In this document: positions 1-10,300 of the stretch, piece by piece
Numbering within the stretch: position 1 is the stretch's first letter
Layout: every line of letters starts with the position of its first letter
NCBI RefSeq assembly: GCF_023078275.1
Contig: NC_062980.1
Coordinates: 16,262,783 to 16,326,782 of the forward strand
Direction: 5' to 3'
DNA length: 64,000 nt
Source: Leguminivora glycinivorella
Lineage: Eukaryota > Arthropoda > Insecta > Lepidoptera > Tortricidae
Translations under genes and position numbers: made by a program
Notes under the pieces: model-generated
Told to the model about the DNA's origin: nothing
Database searches by the model: none
What the model saw: the letters and a program-made list of their open reading frames with translations, nothing else

Positions 1-27
1 ACATAGATAGATAGATAGATAGATAGA
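1..27. repeat. (TAGA)n microsatellite
   Basis: About five perfect TAGA units at the very start of the window; the array may continue outside it. Confidence 0.9.
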
Positions 28-479
28 ATACTCTTTATTGGCACACCTCAGCAAGAGATACAGAAAAAAGATACAGCGGAGACAAAACAAATGATTATAA
101 ATAGAGGCAGACAACAGGCGGTCTTATCGCTAAAGAGCGATCTCTACCAGACAACCTTTGGGTAGCGGAAATAAAAAACATAATCAGAAAGAGTAGGTGC
201 TTCGAAATGAAAAATCATACTTATTCTAATTTCCAACACACAAATTGAATAAACATACACATATAAGAGAATATAAATAGACTTACATAAACATACTTAA
301 ATAGTAATATACAGCAAGACAGATATATTATTATAGTAACAAACCAACAATATACAGCAATCATACCAACCACAGAGTAAAAATAGCAATACGATCACTA
401 AGGGAGAGATAAATACTCGTAATGACACATACATACATAATATACATACTTACATCAATTAGGGTAAAACAAAGTCAAT

Positions 480-830
480 TCCCGCCGTCTATTTGTCGCA
501 CCCTCTCTGTCAGTCTGTCTATATGCTTAGATCTTCAAAACTGCGCAACGGATCTTGATGCGATTTTAGTAAGAGTATAGAATGGTTACTTTCATTAGAC
601 TTACATAATACTGTCGTGATATAGACCGTGATAACATTTTTGGTCAACATTTTTGGTTTGCAATGTCACAATTTCGTTTTCTTTTAAGCCCTTTTTGCCA
701 AGAGTGGCACTGAAACTTGAGTAGTTAAAGTGCTCTGCCTATCCCTTTATGGGATACAGGCGTGATTGTATGTATGTGTAAAATTTTTGGTTTTTGTCGA
801 GCACCCGATATTTTGACGCAATCACATGCA
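480..830. repeat. Dispersed lepidopteran-type repeat fragments
   Basis: Non-coding. It contains the phrases TCAAAACTGCGCAACGGAT and, at about 700-760, AGAGTGGCACTGAAACTTGAG followed by GTGCTCTGCCTA. The second phrase recurs at about 45868-45905, so at least this part is a dispersed repeat. I cannot place it in a named superfamily. Confidence 0.5.
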
Positions 831-889
831 TCAACAATGTTCTTAGTAGTGTTAATAGATAGAGTGCTTAAAGAGAAACATTTATATAA

Positions 890-1066
890 TACTAGCTTTT
901 TCCCGCGGCTTCGCTTGCGTTAGAAAGAGATAAAAAGTAGCCTGTGTCACTCTCCATCTCTTCAACTATCTCCACTTAAAAAAATCACGTCAATTCGTCG
1001 CTCCGTTTTACCGTGAAAGACGGACAAATAAACAGACACACACACTTTCCCATTTATAATAGGCTA
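890..1066 (+). repeat. Dispersed repeat, copy 1 (CCCGCGGCTTCGC family)
   Basis: About 175 bp running from ACTAGCTTTTTCCCGCGGC to CCCATTTATAAT. A reverse-complement copy lies at 22975-23152 and a 3' fragment at 45705-45765. It has no open frame and is probably a small non-autonomous element. Confidence 0.7.
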
Positions 1067-1390
1067 CTTGACCCTTTTTTAAAGTCTATTATATATTATT
1101 TATTACTGTCCAATTAACCGAAAAAAAATATTACCATATTTTATTACGACTTGAAAACCACAAAAAAACATTTATAATGTTTACTTTAACTTAATTAGGC
1201 AAAAACATCATTAGCCATGTTAATCTATAGATTGTCTGCGCATGACGTAATCGAATTAAACTCAAAATTTTCTGACATTTAAGTTATGAGGCATAAAGTT
1301 CATCATGTTAGTGATTGACTGGACATTAAGTTAAGTTAGGTTCTATGACGTCACACTACACGTCTGACAGCGTTTTCGGTGGCCAAAGTT

Positions 1391-1709
1391 AAATAAAATA
1401 AATAATTAAAAAATTAAAAAACACGACTGCGGTTTTAAAGCGAACTGACTTTAAAGGGGACAATGGACAAAAACCTGACATGAAGGTCCCCCGACTGCAA
1501 TTGAAATATAATATTCAGGTACGGTCACGATATCCTCCATGAGCATTAACTTTTGCTTTAGCTATTTATGAACCTGACTAAACACTCATTATTCTAATTT
1601 ATATTAATCAAGTTGACTGACCAGCATATCTAAAGATTATTTTCATCTTTTCAGTTCGCTTTAAAACCGCAGTCGTTTTTTTTAATTTTTTAATTATTTA
1701 TTTTATTTC
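1391..1709. mobile_element. Foldback element with about 58-bp inverted ends
   Basis: The left arm at 1391-1449 (AAATAAAATAAATAATTAA then CACGACTGCGGTTTTAAAG) is repeated in reverse complement at 1650-1709. The spacer of about 200 bp has no coding potential. Long near-perfect inverted ends and small size fit a MITE. No clear target duplication was found. Confidence 0.75.
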
Positions 1710-2065
1710 TTACATTTTAGTGACCACACAAACGAACCATAATTATTTTATTTAGGTCATGGTGTTGGCTCTTGATATTTTACCATGAAACGTGTAGGTA
1801 ACTTTATTTAATGGCATTCGCTTTTCGATACTTGTACTTTTGTTCTGTGCTTTGACATCGCGCTTTGACTGACAACATACCTATTGCATAGCCATAACTC
1901 GAGTACGGAGGTCAGAGAGAATGGCACACCGTAACAACAACACTCTGTCTCTGCATCCGCACACAAACAGATCCTTCACTTGCCCGCAAAACCAAAACTA
2001 CAAATACTTACGATTATTTAACTAATACTAATGAGTTATCACGTAAAACAGCAGAATAGCAGTGA

Positions 2066-3214
2066 CGCAGCCCTGGCCCGGCGTTGGACCGCGTACATGG
2101 CCTCACTCGACTCTAACTATGAGGGCCTTCAACCACGTGCGTCGGGCTTCGCCAAACTCTATATATTATGAGGGTGCCTTGGGCGCCCGGCCTTCAACCG
2201 AGTGCGGCACCTTGGGCGCCCGGCCTTCAATCGAGTGTGACGGGCTTCGCCCGACTCTATGTATGAGAGCGCCTTGGGCGCCCGGCCTTCAAGCGAGTGC
2301 GTCGGGCTTCACCCGACTCTATGTATGAGAGCGCCTTGGGCGCCTGGCCTTCAACCAAGTGCGTCGGGCTTCGCCCGACTCTATGTATGAGGGCGCCTTG
2401 GGCGCCCGGTCCTCAACCGAGTGCGTCGGGCTTCGCCCAACTCTATGTATGTGGGCGCCTTGGGCGCCCAGCCTTCAACCGAGTGCGTCGTGCTTCGCCC
2501 GACTCTATGTATGAGGGCGCCTTGGGCGCCTGGCCTTCGACCAAGTGCGTCGGGCTTCGCCCGACTCTATGTATGAGGGCGCCTTGGGCGCCCTGCCTTC
2601 AACCGAGTGCGTCAGGCTTCGCCTGACTCCATGTATGAGGGTGCCTTCGGCGCCCAGCCATGGACCGCGTGCGTCGGGCGTCACCTGATTCTAAGTATGA
2701 CGCCCGGTCTTGAACCGCGTACGTCGGGCGTCGCCTGATTCTAAGTATAAAGGCGCCTTAGACACCCGGCCATGGACTGCGTGCGTCGGGCGTCGCCTGA
2801 TTCTAGGTATGAGGGTGCCTTCGGCGCCCGGTCTTGGACCACGTGCGTCGGGCGTTGCCTTATTATAAGTATGAGGGTGCCTTCGGCGCCCGGTCTTGGA
2901 CTGCGTGCGTCGGGCGTCGCCTGATTCTAAGTATGAGGGTGCCTTCGGCGCCCGGCTATAGACCACGTGCGTCGGGCGTTGCCTGATTATAAGTATGAGG
3001 GTGCCTTCGGCGCCCGGTCTTGGACCACGTGCGTCGGGCGTCGCCTGATTCTAAGTATGAGGGTGCCTTCGGAGCCCGGCCATAGACCACGTGCGTCGGG
3101 CGTTGCCTGATTATAAGTATGAGGGCGCCTTCGGCGCCCGGTCTTGGACTGCGTGCGTCGGGCTTCGCACAACTTTAAGTATGAGGGCGCCTTCCGGCCT
3201 TCGGCCGCATGAGA
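2066..3214. repeat. 62-bp GC-rich tandem satellite (about 18 units)
   Basis: The word GTATGAG recurs every 62 bp (2261, 2323, 2385, 2447, 2509, 2571, 2633, 2695, then 2807 to 3179), with one unit shortened to 50 bp at 2695-2745. Units before about 2640 carry two hairpins each: GGGCGCC-TTG-GGCGCCC and GTCGGGC-TTC-GCCCGAC. Units after about 2640 form a second subfamily (TGCCTTCGGCGCCCGG, GTCGGGCGTCGCCTGATT). The outer units at each end are degenerate. Because 62 is not a multiple of 3, the open frames seen here are a by-product of base composition. Confidence 0.9.
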
Positions 3215-4231
3215 TTGGTCAATATGCTATCTCAGGCTCGAAACAAATAGCTGTGAATAGGTATAGAACTCTCAGAAATTTACCTACTTTTTACCGCTGT
3301 TGGCGTGCCGTGCCGAAAATGATTGTATTTTTTCTCGGAAAATCAGTCGGGCACCTGCTTTGATCTTTAAGTCGACGCAGATTTCTTTTGTATCTTTATG
3401 GTCGTATTGCCTAATAAACAGACGTAGATGTACCTAGATTAAGTTTTAACGTTTTCAACCCTATTCGGGCGATTCATAATAGTCTATTAACTATTAGGTC
3501 CCCGAATAAACACCTACTGTTATTCCGGATACCTATATTGTCTATTATCCTCTATCTAAAATCTTCATTTTAATGTCTCATGCATTAATATTTGTTTTTA
3601 TTAGGTTTCTTTAAGTTACATATTTTGAAAACTCTTAATCTCTCAAAACAAGACATAAATGCATATAATGTGTTTATATTATTAATCGCATTTAAAAGCT
3701 CTTCATTTTGATATCCCACTCGATAGGTTTGCAAAAAATTTTTTTCTAAAGTTTGCGCATTATGACGTAATACGCTCGCCGTATTGAATTTTAAGTGACG
3801 TCACATATCCTATGTTCATTGGGGTGACGTAAGGATTCCAATGATACATCATTCATTTAAATCGGTTAAGGCATTCTGAAATTATGGTGGAACAAAGAAA
3901 CTCACATACATACACTCTGAAAACAATACACTCTTTTTTTGGGGCAGTCGTGTAAAAAATATTTTTAATCGAAAATACGTAGCCACCATACACTTTTAAT
4001 ACCCAAAATCTATAAAAATTGGTTTCTTATGTCAAATACTACAGGAAACAATCATTTCTTGTGCCAAATTCGATAAGAGTCTAGTAGCCTATATTAGTAT
4101 GGGTAAATACCTGTGCGAAGCTACAGCAGCTAAGGCGCGGACGGGTCGTTAGTTCTAAATAATCCTCATACTGTTACTCGTAATATAATGTTTATCACCA
4201 AATCAGCTGACTTTGTTGTTTTCTTTTTCAG
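3215..4231. other. AT-rich DNA, no gene recognised
   Basis: I see no exon, RNA gene or clear repeat on either strand. The last bases (about 4213-4231) are the polypyrimidine tract and AG acceptor of the first transporter exon in the window. Confidence 0.6.
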
Positions 4232-4368
4232 GGAGTGGTCTTGGCATCCGCCACTTGCAGATGCTGCTCACAGCAGTCTGTGCCACGGTCATCTATGTAA
4301 TGAGGAGCAGCATGAGTGTAGCAGTACTAGCCATGACTGACACGACCAAAAACAGTACCACCGTTGAG
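4232..4368 (+). CDS. SLC17 transporter exon (TM1)
   Basis: The acceptor TTTTTCAG ends at 4231 and the donor GAG|GTAGAG begins at 4369. The exon starts with the last 2 bases of a split Gly codon and ends in phase 0. It encodes GSGLGIRHLQ, then the first membrane helix (LLTAVCATVIYVMRSSMSV) and the luminal KNSTT sequon. Confidence 0.9.
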
Positions 4369-7300
4369 GTAGAGTGTTCTATTGTTTTCTTTACTTTAAA
4401 GTAATAGTATTTTATGAAACTGGTGGTTAAAAGAGGTCAAAAAAGGTGAGTGGCGTGGGTAACAATTTGAGGCGAGGCCGAAAATTGTTAATAAAGACGC
4501 CATGATCATTTTTTGACTCAGTTAAACACGTTGCATAAAATACTTTTTCTACGACCAAGCACTTTGAAAGAAAATTATAAATTCAACAAATACCTACTTT
4601 CAGTCATCTTAGTTATCTAGTGGACCACCTACCATTCTGCCGTCCTATCACTAGAACCCCTCTAAGCTGCATATTACCAGTTTTCATTTGGATAAATATT
4701 CTTAAATAGGAAAGAATTCCCCATCGACTGGTCTTGGAATCATATTTTTATCATTTTTAGTTACCGAGATACAGAGTCGACATACCTCGCTAAGTGCACT
4801 ATTTTATAACCCTTTTCAATAGTATAAAACCGCAAACCCACATTTGTCTTCTATAACTTATATTAAAGCGCTTAGCAGTTGTTTATCTTCATAGTTTTAT
4901 CACACGATACATAACTATAACAACGTTACTTGACATAAGCTTCATAAATTCCCATTAAAGCCGTTTAATTGCGTTATTACATTTTATAACATTCACTTTT
5001 TTAAATAAAATACTACGCTTAAACACGACTAAAGTCCTTTAACCGTGTATTTAAAGACTTTCATTGTAATTTCGGTTACAAATACATCACTAAAACCTAG
5101 TTACTGCGCTTTACGGTGAATTTATTACTAAAAAATATTCATAATGCCACACTGAAACAGGACAAACCAGCAAAGCTACGCTAAAACCCCGCTAGTTGTA
5201 AAAGTATACCTTCCAAAGTTATTGCGCCAGTCCGACAGTCGGCCGAGCGGCTCGCGCGCAGAAGGTTGTGCGAAGGCTGTAGTGACCGGTGAATGAACAT
5301 TTTCTCCTTAAAATGTTAAGAAACCGAAGACCAGGTAAGTGTTAAATATCTTTTTTTTAAGGTTTTTTTCAAGCACAACTTGCGTTTTGCTAACGTATTA
5401 TCACACGTTTGCCGCGACAAGTAAATACCTAACTCATAAGTTATTCGATCAAGAGCCCAGTTAAAACTATTGTGTACAAATAAAGCGTAAACAAAAAAGT
5501 CAAGAAATTACATTGTACCATCCTATTGCTAATATTGCTATGTAGGCATTGCCATAGCCACATACATTTTGTAAGCATTTATTTACCTTACAATGTTTTA
5601 GTACCTATGTAGGTATGGATTACTTGCGCAACATTATATTACCGTCAAGCTGATTTAATAATGGAGTCAAAAATCAAATTAATTAATGTTATTTCTTTTA
5701 GGTTTGTTACGAACTTCAGGATACAAACGATAACAGAGATCTGCGAATAAAACGAATACCGAAAAACCGACCACAAGTCATCACACCAGCAGTAAGTTTA
5801 ATAAATGTAGAACAGAAGGGGATTGCTCAACTCGATCTTTACCAAGGAACATTCTATCGTTGTGTATTGTTTCAAGAATTTTTGAGATTGATACCTCAGA
5901 ATTCTTTGCCTAACTTAGCCACGTCGAACGTTTCTGCTTTAATTTTCAATGCTGACGAAAATACATCAATTTTAAAACTCCCTTTTACTGGTCCAAGCTA
6001 AAACCGTTGCTGACGATCATCGAATTTGGGTTTATCCTTCGTTGTAACAAAATCGAACAACGTTTACTTCTTTAATCATTCGTAAAATGCTTCTCATCTT
6101 GATATAAGGAAAGAAGGTTTTTGACTACTCTGTCGCAGACGCATTGAAATTACAAGTGATGACTCGAAAGAAGAAGAACTCTATACCTAGCATGTAAAAA
6201 TTGTAAAATGACAACATATGTATCATCCAAAATGAAGCTTTATCTTGATTTATCCGCTCCAATTCATACAAACAACAGAGAAACAGACTTAAATTTAACC
6301 TAGTTAATACAATTTTAAGCAATGATGCACCTGATTTTACCAGAAATTGTTAACAAAGATCTCTATATTGATTCTAGTTTAAAGAAAAAAAAAAGATGTA
6401 TGATATATAAGTACCTGTTCATTCAGACCCTTCAAATCCAGAAGTTTTACATACAGAAAAGGAGGACTGACCTACACATAAGTACATATAACCATTTATC
6501 GATGCAGAACCACCTTCGATATAGAGCACTACATTCGTAATACAACTGTCGAAAACCAAACGCACAAAAAAAGAAAAATAAATTTTAAGAAGAACGGAAT
6601 CAAGCGGAAAGAGAGAAAATTATTATGTCAAACAATCCTAAATGTATTTTGAATTTTTGAAGTATAAAATAAATAAAGATTGCTATTTTCACTTGCTTGG
6701 CGAATAATAAATGAAATCCGTGTTTCTTTTTGTAAGAACTGCCAATGTCAACCGTTTTTAACCTTATATAACTCGGTAATAAAAACATTATTTTAATAGT
6801 GTATTATAGTAATAATACGAATAACTTTGGATATCCAAGAGCGACACCTTTCGCCGTGTCGGTATAGCAAATTGATTTGTTGCAATGTAAAAAGCGAATT
6901 TTATTGTTTCATATTAATGTTATGTTAGTTTTCACTAATGTTAGAATATTATATTAAGTTTAAATATGTTAATTTGTAACATAACGTATAACGAGGTTTT
7001 TTATGCATGCAAATAAATGGTTAGAATATCATACAGTTGTCTTTTATTCATTTAACAAATTGAATTGCTCTTGAAACTTAGTGCAGGTACTGCAGGTAAA
7101 CGGGACATTGCTAAAATGATAAACTCCTTTTAAAAAAAATAACAATGCTAAAACCTAGTAATCGTCGCTGGTTTGTCATATAGCGGGCTTTTAGATTAGG
7201 AATGCATACAAATTATTTCGATGTTAGTAGTCATTGCATAGCTTAAAAACGGTTACAGCATTTTTTTAGAGCATATACGATAGTATAAAATTGTTTAGTG

Positions 7301-10300
7301 TCTTTGCGGTTATTAAGCTATGTTTTTAGATTATTATGCAATGCTCAGTTACGATTACTATAAACACGTAAATTTACTTTGCCGTTATTAAGCCATGTTT
7401 TATGTATTATTCAATCCTAAAAAACGGCTAAAGTATACTTAACCGTGTTTTAACAGTAAAATCATATATATTTTAGGAATTATTTGCATAACTTAAACAC
7501 AAAATGGCGAATTTCTAATAAATTAAACAATATTTAATTAAATTGATTTTAAATAATGTTAGCGTGAATTTAGTTTTAATTTAAGAATAAAAGAAATCTG
7601 GACTAAATCGACACATTTCCTAGAGATATGGGTTTTTATGTTTTTTGCCCATATCTCAAAACTATCATTTGTGGGTTAGATGGGTTTTAGTGATAGGACG
7701 GCAGCATTTTGAATATGCAGTTTGAGTGCAACCATGAAAATAAAACTGTCTATGGTATGGTTCTCTGAAACCTGGCCACTAAGACGAATCGAGCCGCGTC
7801 GAATCGAGTTCTCATACATTTGAATGCGATTCGACGCGTCGCCAATGAACGCAGCAGAAAACGAACGAGACTCGACTCTGCGAATGCCAGGCTTTATCTG
7901 ACATTCTAAGGTTGGCAACAATGTATTTCATACAATATTTTAATTTTCTATGATGAAGTGACCGGTTTGTTAAGTTGGTAGCAATGTATTACAGAACTTT
8001 AACAGCTATATAAACGTGCTACTGCTACAATATGTTTGCAGGGTATAGACTAGATAGACTTGTTCTGACATCTTTTATGTAGGGTTTTAAAGTTGTAACA
8101 CGAATAACAGTACGGGAGTAGAAAATAGTTATTTGTTATACAAGGGTGCAAAGTTGTATTTTAACGCCGAGTGTGGAATTGAAAAACGAGCAAGTGAAAG
8201 GATTCTGAACTTGCGAGTTTTTTTAACACACGAGAAGTAAAATACATTTGCACCCGAGTGTAACACAAAACTTTTCCCCTCACTATAACGAGGAAAGTAC
8301 AACGCAAAAAACGCGAATATCACTGCTTCCAGTAGTTCCACAGGTGGTAAATCATCGTCATCACTAGATTCACTTCTTTAAGTTAAGTACTTCACTTTTA
8401 TCAATTTTAAAGCAGAAAAAATGACTATATTCAAGGTCAAATTAAAAATCAAACGAACTTACCAAGTGAAGTTCGATGATAATTATGTGAGCAGCTTCAT
8501 TCGACGCGATTTATTAATGTTTACATGTTGTAGTAGCATTACCAAGCATCAGCCTTGCACGGTCTGTTAAAAGATTTTTTTTTTTTTTTTTTTTTGTTGG
8601 CAACTCGTTTTTTCCCCACCAGTTCCACCACCAATCCAACATGGCGCCGGGCCTGGTGCAGTCCGCCATTGCTCATTCCGTTTAAAGCAATTTGTTTCAT
8701 ATTTATTGGGTTGGGATATTTATTATGGGAGGGTATGCGTAAATCGCGTCGAATGAAGCTGCTCACATAATTATCATCGAACTTCACTTGGTAAGTTCGT
8801 TTGATTTTTAATTATGTTTCACAGCTTCATTCTTTGCGATTTATTAATGTTTACATGTTGTAGGATGTTCAGAGCCAGAAAATAAATAAATATGAAACAA
8901 AAGGGTTAAAAAATCATAATCGGTAAGATATGCATTTTTTATTTCATTTATTGACATTTCATATATTGAACACTTATCCAAGTTCTTATGATAATATAAT
9001 CATGCAATATACATTTTTATTCATGTTACAGGTTATTCGACAGAACAGACATCGCAAATTGATTAGGATCAACAATAATCTGCCTGTTGTAATATTTTGC
9101 AAATACTGAGGAGGAATCAGTCCAGCCTGCAGTTCTTCTAATTAAATCTAAGGAAACTCCAAGTTTATTAGCCGAAGTAGTAGCAGCGTGCCTGGTGCTA
9201 TGTGCGCTAAATATGGAGGTGTCTATTCCAGATAAACTAAGAGTGTTTTTTATCCAACGACTGAGTGTTTGTGATGATAAATTATTATGTGGCCGTCTAT
9301 GACTAATAAATAAATAATCGTGTTCAATCCTAAGTGTTGTTGTTTTATTAATGTATGATTCAAGACATCTTGCTGGACAAATTTCTGGACGTGTGTCAAA
9401 ATACGGTAAGCGTAAAATAGGCTGGTAGGAGTTAGGCTTTGTTGTTTTAATAGAATCTGGTATGTGTATAGTTATATCGACAGGAGCATTGACCTTGATG
9501 TTGCTCAGTTTTATTAATGAGAGTGTTTGCACACGATGTGCCGTTACTAAGGCTAATAAAGTTAAAGACTTTTTACCTAAAACTTCTAAACTTAAGGTTT
9601 CATTAGGCCATTTCTGTGACAAATAATTTAAGACTATGTTTGGGTCCCACGTTACATTGTATCGGGGTTTAGAAGGTCTGAGCTTAAAAACACCTTTCAT
9701 AAAACGTTTTATTATTTCGTGATTAACAATTTCACCTAATATTAACGATAAAGCAGATTTGTAGCTATTAATTGTGCCATATTGTGCCCCGTTATCAAAC
9801 ACCTCTGTTAAGAAATCAACGATTTGAGGAACAGATGGATTTGTATAATCAACACTTTTATTATTACAATAGGTTATCCACTTTCTAATACATCCATCAT
9901 ATTGTTTGTATGTTGAATCTGATAGGGAAGCTACCATTATTTTTATGCATCTAATAGGCAGGGACTTCTTCAGCAACGCCTGCCTGAAAGCTTCGCGGCA
10001 ACCAATTTGAGGGTCTTGTATAGGTTGTGACTCGTCCTGAAAGGAGATATTAATAATTTAGCATTTGGTTCGAAAGTAATACATTCGGAAACAGTTAGTT
10101 TTTTGAATAACGGGAACCATGGTTGCATTGGCCAATATGGTACAACTACTATGCCCTCAGCCTTATCAGTTATTATTTTTTGCATTGTTTTAGCAAGTAA
10201 CGCGAATGGTGGAAATGCGTAAAAATATTTATTTTTCCAAGAGATCGTAAAAGCATCTATGGCCCAGGCATCGGGATCATTTTTCCACGTTACATAAATA

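Noticed and set aside
2297..2626. Repetitive open frame in the 62-bp satellite
   Set aside because: Unit length is not a multiple of three and the array is GC-rich; the frame shifts each unit and has no coding signature.
2066..3214. CRISPR-like array
   Set aside because: Regular spacing and hairpins are suggestive, but there are no unique spacers, no cas genes, and the context is an insect nuclear genome.
5701..6600. Second exon of a transcript starting at 5313
   Set aside because: An acceptor-like TTTTAG exists, but the joined frame stops after about nine codons and no transporter similarity follows.
7676..8341. Minus-strand frames of 70-81 codons
   Set aside because: They coincide with foldback repeats, have no similarity and no splice context.
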